This document shows, in pieces, positions 45,782-58,100 of a stretch of 64,000 nt of DNA. The first letter of the stretch is position 1. Each line of letters starts with the position of its first letter. A program made the translations under genes and the position numbers. This DNA comes from Triatoma infestans. Lineage: Eukaryota > Arthropoda > Insecta > Hemiptera > Reduviidae. The stretch is from the NCBI GenBank assembly GCA_011037195.1, contig JAAEAF010004370.1, forward strand, positions 95,482 through 159,481, given 5' to 3'. The notes beneath the pieces were generated by a model, which made no database searches, had not been told where the DNA came from, and saw only the letters and a list, made by a program, of their open reading frames with translations.

Positions 45782-47152
45782 ATGCGGCTGTGGTGTGGTG
45801 GCGTCTCATTGAGACTGCTGCTTGAGGATATTCAACGCTCGGCTGCTCTGGCGGTGACCGGTGCGATGCGGACCACGCTAACATCTGCAATGGAGACTTT
45901 ATTGGGAACCCCACCGCTCTTTGTAGAGTGAAAACTGTGGCAATGAAAGCCTGTTATAGAATTAAACAGGCAGGCTTTTGGCAGGGTAAGCGATATGGTC
46001 ATTCTATCATTCATCGCGAGATGCTTCTGAAGATTCCTGTTACAGGTTTTCCTTCTGATGGAATGTTGAAGACATTTGTTCTTCAGTGTCAGGTTACCTT
46101 CTAGGTAAGATTGGTCATGATTGGGTCCGTCTGTGGAGATACCTGATAATTACTTCCGGTGTTACACGGACGGTTCCAGAATGGATGGTATGTTTGGAGC
46201 TGCGGTCTATTTTGAGACCGGAGATCATTTGGCAGTATCTGTTGGTGAATGGACCAAAGTCTTCCAGACTGAGGTTAATGCTAATTTTTGTTGTATCTTA
46301 GGTGAGAGGGTACGTAACACTAACTTAAAAGGTGTTTGTAACTGCTCGGACAGCCAAACTGCGCTGAAGGCGCTGAGTTCATGTGTCTTACTTCCAGGTT
46401 GGTGTTAGAATGTTCTAAAAGACTGGAAGAGTTTTCTTCTCTGAAGGATGTGCTTCTAGTCTGGGTGCCAGATCACATTGGAATTTTGGGAATGAGGAGG
46501 TGGATAGGTTTGCCAAATTAGGCGCTTCTTTCCCTTTCACTGGTCCCGAGCCTGCTGTTGGCGTGTCTTTTGGCACATGTCTGTCAGGCTTTCAGACATG
46601 GACAGCTTCACAGCATTCATCCTTATGGATGAGCTCAGTTGGTTTTCGGCAGTCCAAAATGCTCATCGGGGGACCGGTGCGATGCGGTCCATTAGTGAGA
46701 TGTTACCATCAGCTCACAAGGCCATTAGTGAGATGTTGCCGTGTTTTTCATGGAGCTCTTTCAGGTATCTGGTTGGATCTCTTACTGGACATTGTGGTTT
46801 AAGAAGACATCTCTACATAGTGGGGCTCATGCCGGATCTGTCTGTGAGACAGAGGAGGAAACACCCATCCATCTTATGACTGATTGTGAGGAAATTAGGC
46901 CTGGGTTGTGAGGAAATTAGGTTTAGGACCTTTGGTCGGAATAGTATGTCTGTGGAAGAGCTTAGGCTATTTCCGCTTAAGGTTACTGTCCGATTTATTC
47001 GGACTGCGGTGAATCTTAGATGGATTAGATCTGGGTCTGGATATTTGTTCTAAACCTGGTCTGTTGTTGCTTTCCTTAGGGTAGCAATATGGGACCAGTG
47101 TGGCTTTGGATAGCGTAGGGTTTGGTCCTTCCCCACAGACAAATAATAATAA
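45782..47152 (+). pseudogene. I/LOA-type LINE 3' part with RNase H
   Basis: Opens in the segment after the RT thumb: WCGGVSLRLLLEDIQRSAAL, AVTGAMRTTLTSAMETLLGT and PPL, a motif shared by I- and R1-related LINEs. After a stop near 45930, RNase H follows: YFRCYTDGSRMDGMFGAAVY with the first catalytic Asp (46147-46206), TEVNA with the Glu, and CSDSQTALKALSS with the next Asp (46342-46380). A shift leads into GMRRWIGLPN-type sequence, then the C-terminal region and an (AAT)n tail (47142-47155). Same family as 15222-15888. TAACCCACAACCT (45769-45781) and TAACCGATAACCT (47153-47165) may be an imperfect target-site duplication. Several frameshifts; inactive. Confidence 0.85.
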
Positions 47153-47165
47153 TAACCGATAACCT

Positions 47166-49724
47166 GAAAAGTATTGTTTGTTTTGTTTAAGGGTATGTAC
47201 TTATGTGATCATAAATATTACTAGAATTATAATCACGGCGGTTTCTTTTTTTTTTAAACTAATGTTATATAAGGGTTTATTTAAATAAGACCTACATAGT
47301 GTAGTGGAATTAATTCAGAAAATTCGCCACCCAGAAGCCGGACAAACGCTCAGGGCAAATTACCTCCTCTGTCATGCCACAGCAATGTTTAGCGAATGAC
47401 CTTCAACTTGGATAGCCAAGTTTTTGCCCTAAAAATTTCTCTAGGTCCCACCAAGAGCTAGAATCTGAAGGTTTAAATAGGCAGTCGCCAGTTCAACTTG
47501 TAGGTGTTGAAAAGTTCACAATGGTAGAACAAGTGAGTTCTAACTAGCCATATCGTTCTTCAAGCGATACACATCAACCAACGCTACCTTTCTGCGTCAT
47601 GCTACCAACAACCATCACTCTGGTCACTCTACCTTCCATACACTCCTTCTACTCACTAAGTAAACCGTAAAATATAAATTGTGAGTAAAGTGCCAGTTAG
47701 TGTGATCTCATTTCACCATTCATCAACCTTCACCCTGCTAGTATTGTAGCAGTTAATGCTTCATTACGCCTAAGAGATGGATTTTGGGAATATGTTCTGG
47801 AATATGTGGTTATGATCTTCCCTCAAGTGTGAAGTAAATAGAAAATAGTTGTTGTTTCAAGTCATTAGTAAATATGAAACATACCCATCTAATTATTTAT
47901 ACTTCGTAATTAACTAAAAACAGAGTGGTTATGAAAATAATAGACCAATTTTTTTTTTTTATTTACAAAAAAGAATATTGCCTAAATAATTTTATATGTT
48001 ATGTACAATATTTGTTAATATCTAATTTTGCAATATATATGTTTGTTTGTTGAGTGTGTGCGCGTGTGTGTGTGTGTGTGTGTGTGCGAGTAGATTCTTG
48101 TATTATTCACGATATCCTATGAAAATAACTTTGATGACTTTCGTTAAAACTAATACGGATACAAAACAAATAACATTCTAACATTGTTTGAAAACAAAAA
48201 CAAAGTATAGCTGAAACGATAGTCTTGCTTACGAATTGACATTTCAACATAGTGCACTTTCCTACACGAAGAGGAATTATAGGAATTATTAAACATGAAA
48301 TCACCGTTTAAAGAAAATTTATTCGTCAAATGTTGGACAATACAATAAAAGGATGTCCTATTTTTCAAATTTGATTTTTTTTTTTTTTAATTTTTATACA
48401 ACAGTGAGGGAAACATTTCGTCACTTTCACTTTTATAGAATTTCAAATGATTAACAAAAAATTATAATAAAATATCTTTTATTAACTAAGAAAATATAAG
48501 GTGTAAAATTTTTTTACTAAATATTAAATATCAGGTGGTAAAATATAGAATAGTTTTCAGAATATTAATGTAAACTATATGTAAAGACAATTGTTATAAA
48601 AGATAGTTTTTGTATGTATGTTTGTACGATTATGTGAAAGGATACAGTAGTAAAGTTTACCAATGAAAAGAGATAGTAAAAGAGCACTTTCTCAACTTGC
48701 CAGTTTCAATTTGAAGGTGGTGTATAACATTTCGACTAGGTGGAAAAGAGCCGGCAGAATAGATACGTGACCCCCCAGCTCCATAGACCCCCACATATAC
48801 TATTGCCATCGTTCCTTCTGCTTTGCAAAGTAAACTTTAAACCTAGTTTCATAGCCATCAAAGACTAAAAGTTTTTCAAACGGATATTACTTTTCTTTGT
48901 TTCCTCATTTATTATCATATTGTTTAACGAATGCTAGTTTTTTTTTTTATATATATAGAATGTTATTGAGGAATTTTCTATTTAAAAATAAAGATTTAGA
49001 CATTTTATATATATATATAAGCATATTAATAAAATCAGGATAATCTCGAATGATTACTCGACAATGTTGTCATAAACTATAAAATAGCACATTACAGGGG
49101 AAAGCTTACTTTAGCTAATATCCTTACCCACAAGTTTCCCTACAATTAATTTTCGAAGAAAACATGTTTTCCGGCATCAGATATTTTCCAGCTTTATTGC
49201 ATGCATCAATATAAAAAAAAAAAAAAAAATCTGGTGTGAAATACTCACTTTAGGACAACTTTCTCTTACTCCTGACTTAACATATTGTATTGAAAAACTT
49301 TTAGATTTATGTAGGGTTTTAGTGAAACCCCCACCACTCATACCACTCTAGCGGCGAGAAACAGCCCCTCTCGCACAGAGAGGAGAGGCTCGGCATTATA
49401 TATACTTATATTATATATATATGAAGATAGACAGTCAGAAATCCATTCTGTTGAATTCAGTCTTACACATCAGACATCATTCTGTTGATTCACACTCCAT
49501 ACATATCATTTAGCCCGTCAGTCTGTCAGTTCAGTTCAGTCTAAACTCTAAGGTGTAAAGTTCCATGGCAAACAGTTCGATATATATACATATATCAATT
49601 ATATATTTAACCAAAATCTTAAGGTATTTATCTTTTTCATCATCAACAACCAACATCTTCTCACAAACCGGCTTACATTTAGTATACAAATAAATGAAAT
49701 TCATTGGTGTTTTAATGAAGTTAG
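47166..49724. other. AT-rich DNA, possible LTR-like patches
   Basis: Positions 47300-47760 and 49310-49560 are less AT-biased. Each has a TATA-like box (TTTAAATAGG near 47470; TATATATACT near 49405) followed by CA/GT-rich, AGTTCA-type sequence such as is seen in LTRs here. No matching partner, primer site or duplication was found, so these remain guesses. A (GT)n tract lies at 48049-48088. Confidence 0.35.
48049..48088. repeat. (GT)n microsatellite
   Basis: GT/GC dinucleotide run with a few GC interruptions. Confidence 0.9.
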
Positions 49725-50045
49725 TCACAAAAACTGGAAAAAAATTGTTCAGTAAAAGCGGACTTACGGTTTTTCTAATTAATCTTGTAACTTAGAATTC
49801 TGGTCATCTATTTATTTCTATTAATTCTGTCTAATAGTAGAATTGTATATTAACTAGTGGTCAAACGAAAACCCTACTTCACCGACCCAAAGCCCCATAA
49901 ATAGTTTACCCGGAAATGTTTCAACAAATGTTGTAAGTCTTTAAAGTCTGAAGAGTTCACCCTTATTTAATGAAAATTATGGAGCCGTTTAGAACAATTG
50001 CATTGAACAATGGCATTGAAAAAAAACATTTTCAGTAAAAACGCA
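49725..50045 (+). repeat. Dispersed repeat (family G)
   Basis: AAAAACTGGAAAAAAATTGT, TCAGTAAAAGCGGACTTACG and the CCGGAAATGTTTCAA block match 6955-7195 in order. A second start of the family (GGAGCCGTTTAG, AAAAACGCACTTCCG) follows at 49975-50045. Confidence 0.75.
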
Positions 50046-50930
50046 CTTCCGCCCGAAATGCTGCAAGGACCATACCATACTACGCCTTTGGGTACTGGAA
50101 GCTTCAGCCAGATATGCTTCTCACACTTCGCGTTTGGCCGATGTTTGGTTCTCATCGGACAGTAGAGATAAACTCCAAGAAAATGTAGAAATCTGGGGAC
50201 GCGGGAACTTGTGAAAAGAAATATGGCAATAAGCTTAGATAAAACAAGAGTATGGTTTTTATCCAGATCAGGAAACATAGAAGTCAGCCACATGGTAAAG
50301 GGTCACCAAACGAAAACAGGTATCCCTCCTTTAAAAACCTCGGTGTAAAGATTAATGCCGCGGGCAACTAAGAGAGAATTAAACCAAAGGTTAAATGCCG
50401 CTGGTAAGATTTTTTACGCCCTAAATAGAAGCTTTTTAGGAAAAAAGAAGTCTCTAAGAGACCAAATTGGGCGTTTATAAGTCAAATATATGTTCCTATC
50501 CTCACTTATGGAAGCGCCTCTTGGCCCTCAAAGAAAGCGAAAAGAGCGCATTCAGGCAACTGAAATGCGTTATCTTAGAAAGTCGAGGGTAAACCGGAGA
50601 GACAGAATTCGGAATGCGATACGAAACAGTCTCAAAATTGAACCCCTTACACAATCGTGAACCAGAGGTCAATTAAGATGGTTCGGACACTAACCAAATG
50701 CTGGAAAACAGGATACCGAGGAAGCACTCGAGGCAAGACCCCGGGAAAAAGACCGAGAGGAAGAAGAAGAAATCACCGTGGGAAATAATATAAAAAGATA
50801 TTAGTGCCAAAGGATCAGCTGGATTAAGGCTAAGGCTTTGTTCGAAAAACAGAGAAGAGTGGCGGAAATTTTGCAAACCACCCTCTACCCCTTCGGGTAG
50901 ATAAGAGGACTACAATAAGAAAGAAGAAAG
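50046..50930 (+). pseudogene. RTE-like LINE 3' fragment, heavily frameshifted
   Basis: Across frames the order of an RTE-type C-terminus can be read: SFKNLGVKINAAGN (near 50330), a YALNRSFLGKKKSLRD segment (50415-50460), SQIYVPILTYGSASW (50478-50522), an EMRYLRK-like segment, QLRW-GH (near 50675), and GKRPRGRRR (50745-50770). It ends near ATAAGAAAGAAGAAAG (50917-50932). It is a different, more decayed copy than 31318-32263. It sits inside the family G repeat, whose sequence resumes at 50936. Confidence 0.75.
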
Positions 50931-50935
50931 AAACG

Positions 50936-51065
50936 AAGTTCACACAATTATTTAATGAAAATTATTGAGCCGTTTTTAGAGCAATTGCAGAACATGAAAA
51001 ACATTTTTCAGTAAACACGCACTTCCGGTCATCTGGTTTTCTTTTCAAATACAGAATTTCAACAA
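50936..51065 (+). repeat. Dispersed repeat (family G), after the RTE insert
   Basis: TTCACACAATTATTTAATGA, GAGCCGTTTTTAGA and AACACGCACTTCCGGTC repeat the 49960-50045 sequence on the other side of the RTE fragment. Confidence 0.75.
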
Positions 51066-51630
51066 CATTGTTTTTGGTAAAAAACAGGAAATAAAATAAA
51101 ATAATTAACGAAATTATAAGGTGAGTTCTGTTAAATAAAATTAAATGAAATATAGTAAAATTTAAAAGAAAATAATAGAAAATATTAAGTGGACTGTATG
51201 TGTTGAGTAAAGAGCAAAGAGTGAGCCAATGGGCTCATATAACATGAACAAAATTAATATTAAATTAAATGCAAAATGAGTAGCAAAAATATTTATTATA
51301 TTCAACAAGCCAAAAGGAGTGGCGCTTACCTTAAACGCAGGCACCTTTAAAGTTAGTGTGGTCCGACTGAAGTGCTTCAGCCCATATGGGGAATTCAAGG
51401 AAATAGGAGACAGGAAAGGAAACAAAAAAGAACCATATGCCTGTAATTCCAGCGTCGTTGTCCACAAAGTACGGCTGATGAAAATAGATGAAGTATTTAA
51501 ACGTGCTCCAGGAAAGCTGTAAGGCCGGAGAAGCAACCGGAAGTAGACCATGTGCTTGTACAATCAACCTTAACAGGCCGGAAGAATCCGGAGACACTCA
51601 CTCGACAAGAAATCAACTTATTAAAACTGA
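51066..51630. other. Unassigned DNA
   Basis: Contains overlapping open frames on both strands around 51160-51600 without recognisable motifs. Probably part of an unknown repeat together with the duplicated segment that follows. Confidence 0.4.
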
Positions 51631-51926
51631 CCCCGAGGAAAACGAAAAGTGACAACGCATGGGTTTTCACGAAAAGGAAAGCGGAAGTAGTTTAAACTGT
51701 ATAAGTAGAAGGTGCTGTCTACTGCATATATATTGCTCATACGAGTGTGAAATAGTGACTTACTTCCTAACACTAATTCCCCGAGGAAAACCAGAAGTGA
51801 TAACACATAAGTTTTCACGGAAGAAGAGCGCAGTGGTCTAAATTGCATAGGCAAAGGCAAATTACGTATTACACACATACACCTTGCTTGTTTGAGTATT
51901 ATTCAGTGACTGACCTAGAGGGGGCG
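51631..51926. repeat. Tandem duplication, period 148 bp
   Basis: CCCCGAGGAAAACGAAAAGT at 51631 and CCCCGAGGAAAACCAGAAGT at 51779 start two diverged copies that stay alignable through the GTTTTCACG, AGTGTGAAATAGTGACT and CAGTGACTGACC segments. Confidence 0.75.
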
Positions 51927-51984
51927 TCAAAGGGACTACCCCCTCTCTACAATTAGGACACAGCTTAAATAGTTATAAGTTATA

Positions 51985-52340
51985 ATATTTTAACGGCGGC
52001 AAATTCAAATATGGTTAAATACCGAACAAACATACTCAATTCTAATTAATATTATTTAGATGAAACAATTGTATAATAAACTGAAATAGTATTTTAGAGG
52101 ACAACCTAACCGCACCTCTCCCTCTAAAGTGCCCTTAATTGCATTTTCCTGAAGAAATTTTTCAAATAAAAATTATAGATCACTGTATGTGTAGTTGATA
52201 TTACAAAGTTCCAAAAAAACTCGTTAGAGCCATTTTTGAAAAAAAAATTGCAAAAAAAGTGAAAAAATAAAATATTTAGTAACGTGGTAGTTCCGGTTGA
52301 GGAATTTTGACGGATAACGAACTGTCGGATCTCATCTGCG
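51985..52340 (+). repeat. Dispersed repeat (family G)
   Basis: GAACAATTGTATAATAAACT-type block, AGAGGACAACCTAACC, AAAGTGCCCTTAATTGC and AATTGCAAAAAAAGTG match the reversed 13030-13260 copy in order. Confidence 0.75.
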
Positions 52341-52344
52341 ATTT

Positions 52345-53216
52345 TTCCAACATTTGTTAGAAACCACTTTTTTCGACTCAGAGGACCTCAAAACGGTTAT
52401 TTCCGGTGATAACTCTGTATCGAAAATTTGCCCCAATTACAATAATTCTTCATACTACTATGTGTAAGAGAAAGTAAAAAAGAAATATTATTCTATAAGA
52501 ATACTAATGAGTGAATCTTTCCAAAACAAAATTTATATAAATTGTTGCTATATCTATGTTGCAAATCCAAAAAAAAAAAAAAAAATATTCATTAATAAGT
52601 AACGTTCTTATTACTGATCGATTTTTAGACAAATTGAAATTAATTGCAGAAAGTGAATAGCGTGATGGTCTATTTAAACAAAGTAACAAAAAAATTGAAA
52701 TTTACTGATTATTGAAATATTCCAAAACTGAAACAAAGTTTATAAAATTAGTAATTGTAAAGTTGGTAAATTAGTAATAATTTTGAAAATTGTAAGTACA
52801 GAATGCAAGTGGGAGTGGACGTTTTTGAATATTGGGATTTTATTAACCTTAATTCATCTGGAATAGTAATTTGCTCAATGATTGAATGAATAAATAATTG
52901 TAATTTGTTATTAATTATGAATGAATTTATATCCTCATTAGAATGCAAATGTCGCATCAGATAAAAAGTTGGTATGTCACAAATCAAAAGTTCAGAACAA
53001 GTTAGTGGAAAGTGTGAGAGAAATCGTTTTATGTGATCGCAAGACTCGAATGACCATTGGCTGCATGATGCATCATAGGCATAAAAAAAAAATCAAGTAC
53101 TCGAGTAGATGTCCTTTGGTATGCTCATCGTGACCAGGCGTTCTATTACATGCTATAAACGTGTGCATGATAAAAATATACAGATTTAGATGGTAGGATT
53201 CCACTTTTGAAATTAA
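52345..53216. other. AT-rich DNA, no recognised gene
   Basis: Nothing recognised up to the BEL/Pao target site. Confidence 0.5.
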
Positions 53217-53221
53217 ACATA

Positions 53222-54651
53222 TGTTACGTATTTCTGGAGTTTAAGGGGAGTTTTAATGCAGCGAAATACGTAACTGTTTGAGTGACAGTCTTGAATTGAT
53301 AGAGGCCCCTCCCATCAAAAAAGAGACAGGACGTTACTTACAATTTTGGTCACCTAGAGCACTGTTGTAACGTTCTAGCCTTAACACAGGGTATCAGTTT
53401 CTCAATCTAATCACCTAGCTAAGTGGCAGGGCCCTAGTAGTTGTAACCTTATCACTACCTCAAGTTCCGTTCTATCTCGTGGAGCTGGTGTGACGCCCAA
53501 CCAGACTGCATTTTTCGTTCTTAGTGAACATCTTACATAAAGCCGTTTATATTGCGTGAATCATCTTGTGAGATTGCACAATTATCTTCAAATAACATTT
53601 TCTAGTGTATGCTAAGTTCGGTGGCGTATCATTAAATCGCTGGATCGCAGTTCTCTTTTTTACGCCGTTCAGTTGCTGCCCCACGTGGGTACTCTTCTTA
53701 GCAGTCTGTTAAACCTCTAATTTACAGTCTCACACTCAGTAAGAGCTTATTCAGCAGTGATAATAGGAGTCACCACTCTAACTAGAGTCAAAATCTGGCG
53801 GATGCACGTGGCGTATATTAACATCATCTACATTCAGAGTAAGATAATTTTCCTATTCTTTCCTCTCCTTGATATCTCTACTCTGGTCATGATTAAGTGT
53901 TAATATAGGTCGGCGGAAGCCGTTTAAGCGATTATTGCAATCGCCCTGAAGGTAATAGTTCATATTATTTTTTCTTGCCAATACCTTCAGTCTCAGCTCA
54001 ACATTTATTTGATCACTAATCATTTATCTAATTCCAAGCTAAGTGACTATTCACTGCAACCCCCACTTGTACAGTCTGGAGAGACGGGGTCTCTACACTG
54101 GATAGAACGAGTTCTAATTAAAGGAGGTGTACGGAACTATAATAACTTCAAGGCAAGTATACGAACCTTAGCTTTTCTTATTAGCCCTCCTAGTGCTCTT
54201 ATATTTTCTCTCAACCTAGGTTGAGACTATACAGCTCCGCCTGTCACCTGCACAGTTCCTACATAGTTATTCTTATGCCAACAGCTTTGCAGCTTCGCTG
54301 CTGGTCCTCCGTCGGAGGTGAGATCATCCTTCATCAGCAACCTGTGGACAGCCCTGGAAGGGATTGCCTGCCCTTCAGGCAGTCAGAGGAGTTCCCAGGG
54401 CATACCCACTCGTCAGTGTGCGTTTTCGGGCTCGGACGTGAGGCGGAAGAACTGGGGAGGTGCTGTGTTCAACAATAAACTTATTGTTATTTTTGAATTG
54501 GTGCCTTTTCTGTCTTGTTGCCCCACCCTTCTATCCCTTACAGCAAGACCTGCCTATGGTCTCCGTACGGAGTTCCTGCAGTGGTCTAAACGTTCCCGGA
54601 AACCATCTAGTGGTGCCGGATGAGCTCTACCGAGCACGCAAATACGTAACA
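53222..54651 (+). repeat. BEL/Pao 5' LTR
   Basis: Starts TGTTACGTATTT and ends AAATACGTAACA, a perfect 12-bp inverted terminal repeat with TG/CA ends. The inverted motif GAAATACGTAAC recurs 44 bp into the LTR. A candidate polyadenylation signal AATAAA lies at 54474-54479. Short open frames inside the LTR have no recognisable motifs. Confidence 0.97.
54474..54479 (+). promoter_or_regulatory. Candidate polyadenylation signal in the LTR
   Basis: AATAAA followed by a TTATTGTTATTTTTG U-rich stretch. The 3' LTR has the same signal at about 62138-62143, where it would end the genomic transcript. Confidence 0.55.
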
Positions 54652-55197
54652 CTGCAACTACCAGAGGCTGTTTTTTGCTTCTTCTTGGCCCTTTTGGTTA
54701 CTTTATTTTTATGTAATCACACCTACTGCATTCATTAGAAGAATTTCTTCTTATTCTTGGCCCATTTGGTCTTCTGTGGTTCCGTTATTTCTTTAAGTAA
54801 CCATACCACATACTGCCACTATAATAATCACTCATTAATTGATTTTTTGAATTTTAGTATTGCTGTTGGCTTAACCACTTGTAGGATTTCTTGAAGTAAG
54901 CTATTTTACATAATTCTTGTTACTGGCCTGTACGTTTGAATCTTAATTGTGTACTATATATTATCGATATTTACGCATCAACATAAAACAACTATTGTTA
55001 TTACTTGGTTGTTTCTATTATTGGCATTTAAGGTACTTTAACATCTTATATACTTGTGTTTTGGCGACTCGCCCTTCTTAATTATTTTCATTGGAGTTAT
55101 TTACCTTTAGTTGTGCTCATACCTTGGTCCAATTTACACTACATCTTCTATATATCTGATATTTGGGTTTTCGTTATATTTGTTATATCACTTCAAC
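54652..55197 (+). other. BEL/Pao leader
   Basis: A 546-bp T-rich untranslated leader. No TGG-initiated primer binding site is seen in the first 30 bases after the LTR (CTGCAACTACCAGAGGCTG). Two similar T-rich segments containing CTTGGCCCTTTTGGT (54686) and CTTGGCCCATTTGGT (54757) look like an internal duplication. Confidence 0.7.
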
Positions 55198-58100
55198 ATG
55201 GCTAATCCTGTTAAACTTTCAGGTGTTGCTTTTGAACGACTTTGCCGCTCGGCCTTGCGCCGTCTTAATAAGTTTCAAGGCGATGTGAATGACGCCGTAC
55301 GGCGCGGTACTGCTACTAACGCAACCTATCAGCGCCTGTTGACTTCACTTACTAGGGACTATACACAAAAATTGACGGACTTGGATCCCTATAAACACTC
55401 TTCTGAAAGGGTGCCCGACCTGAGTGAGGAACGATTGGAAGAAGGGTTAAACTCTATAGATGATTTGTATGGTAACATATGTTTACAATTGGATAACTTG
55501 ATTGCCTCTTCTGAGCCCTTAGCCTCTTCCACTATAATAGGTTCGGCCTCTGCTGGGCCGATATCAGCGTCTTCTTTAAGTGCCTCTACGGCTGGGTTTC
55601 CCACTCAGTCAGTTCCAAAATTTTCAGGCAACCAAGCTGACTGGTCCAACTTCTTTTCGCGATTTTCCTCAATCGTAGATTCCAGTGAAGTCTTATCTGT
55701 ATTACAAAAGTTTCAGTATCTTATAGATTCTCTAACCCCGGAAGCACAGCGACTTATTTCTCATCTTGAATTCAGAGCTGAGCAGTATCCTGTAGCGTTA
55801 ACATTACTTAAGAATCGCTACGAAAATCCTAGGCGCATGGCTTACAATCATGCAACAGCCCTGCTTAAGCTTCCTCAGCTGAACTCTAAGTCAATAGACA
55901 GTTATCAAGATTTCTTAGATCATCTGTCATTACATTATCAGGCCTTAGTAGCAATGCCAGAGGTGGATGAACATTCTGCTATAGTCATGACATTACTTAC
56001 ATCCAAGTTAGATTCAGCAACTGCTATGAAGTTTGAAGCCCACCATCGCGCTTCTAATTCTGCTACTGCTCTTCCAAAGCCTACAGAGCTTCTTAAATTT
56101 TTGCATGATCAGCTACAGATCAAACAAGCTGTAGAGCCAGCTGTGCACACTCCAGGTCCTTCGGTGGGACCCACTACTCGTGTTAAGAAGGTTGCCTATG
56201 CCACTACAACACGCACATCACAACAGAGTTGCCACCTTTGTCACTCTGCTGAGCACAAACTGCAAGCTTGTCCCACTTTCACTCAAAAAAGCCCTAAGCA
56301 GCGTTTCGAGTGGGTAAAATCCAACAAAGTATGCATCAATTGTTTAGGCAAGCATAAAAATCGCTGCTCTTCTTCTTTTACATGTCGAGTCTGCCATAAA
56401 CAACATCACACCTTGTTGCATTTTAGGCTACCTAATAATAATACTGTAGCCAAAACCAAGACTTCCGTGCCTACTTCTCCGGCTCCCCCCTTAGCAAACT
56501 CAGCAACAACAGCTCAGTCTGATCACAGGGCATCTCCGGTTTCAGTCCCAATAGCGGCTGTTTCACCTGCTAACAATACTGTGTTGCTAGCAACTGCCTT
56601 GGTAACCTTAAGAACTCCAACTGGAGCCTATCGAGTAGTGAGGGCTTTGATTGATACCGGTGCCGGAGGCTCATTTATTTCAGAACATTGTGCGCAATTA
56701 TTGAATTGCAAACGTTCTAAGGCACAAGTAACTGTTCAAGGGGTAGGTCCTACTTCGGCCAATGCAAAGGGAACATGTACCCTTTCAATTTCGAGTGTAA
56801 GTAACTATACAATTGCTGAGGCTCATCCGTTTATTATATTACCTAAACTTACACAGCCTACTCCTCAAACCTACATTTCCCCTGAGTTGCGTCAACGCAC
56901 CAGGAATCTAATTCTGGCCGATCCCACCTTCGATACTCCATCGAGGATTGACTGTATACTGGGCGCCGAGTTATTTTCTCGGATTTTCACTTGTGAACCA
57001 CCTGTTCCTACAGGTCCAAATTTGCCAGTAGCCATGCCATCAGTGTTTGGCTATATCATTATGGGCTCCGCCCCAACACTCCAATCATGCTCCGAATCTA
57101 GTTCAACTTCATCTGTCGAATATGACAACAAGGTACCTGCCTTTCATGCAGTTCCATCTAATGAGCTCCATGCCTTGATGGAGCAATTCTGGGTTACCGA
57201 AGAGCCACCTGCTGCACCTTCTCGTGTACCCCCTGAAGCTGAACAGTGCGAACAATATTTTCGCACATCTACTATAAGGCACCAATCGGGGCAATACCAA
57301 GTAAGACTGCCTTTCATTAAGGCAGATACTTCATCTCTACGGGGTTCTCACGGCCAAGCCTATACTCGTTTTCTCGCTTTAGAGAGACGTTTTACTCGAG
57401 ATCCCGAATTTAAACAACTTTACGTGGATTTTATGCGCGATTATCTTAAGCAGGGACACATGGTTGAGACTTCCTCAACTCCCACATACTACATTCCACA
57501 TCATGGGATTTTTAAGAAGCGCGGAGACACCTCAAAAATTAGAGTGGTCTTTGATGCCAGCGCTAGACCAGCTGGGGGCACTTCACTCAATGAATTATTA
57601 TATCCGGGCCCCAAACTACAACCGCTACTATCAGATATCATCACGCTCTTTCGTAGATTTCCTTATGTGTTTTCATGTGACATTATGCAAATGTTTCGAC
57701 AAATTAAGGTCCATCCAGATGACTGGTGCTATCAAGCCGTTTTATGGCGCGATAATCCTGGTCAACCCTTGAAAACATATCTTCTTACTACAGTTACCTA
57801 TGGAACCAGGTCGGCTCCGTATCTCGCGTTGAGAACTCTAGCCCAGTTGGCAGAGGATGAGTCTGCAGGGTTCCCTAAGGCATCTGAAGCTCTCACCACC
57901 AGCGTTTTTGTTGATGACATCTGCGTTGGCGCATATACTCTCTCAGAAGCTATTGCCTTGCGTGATGAGGTTATTGCCTTGTTGGCCACTGGCGGATTTA
58001 CACTCCGCAAGTGGGTATCCAACCACCCATCTATTTTAGATGGACTTCCAACTGACCATTGCATAACCACTGTAGCGGAAGTATCATCTCCTATAGCTCT

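Noticed and set aside
47300..47760. Solo LTR starting TGTAGTGGAATT
   Set aside because: A TATA-like box is present, but no matching end, primer site, partner copy or target duplication was found.
53222..54651. Open frames of 70-100 codons inside the LTRs as genes
   Set aside because: They overlap in several phases, lack motifs, and are duplicated only because the LTRs are.
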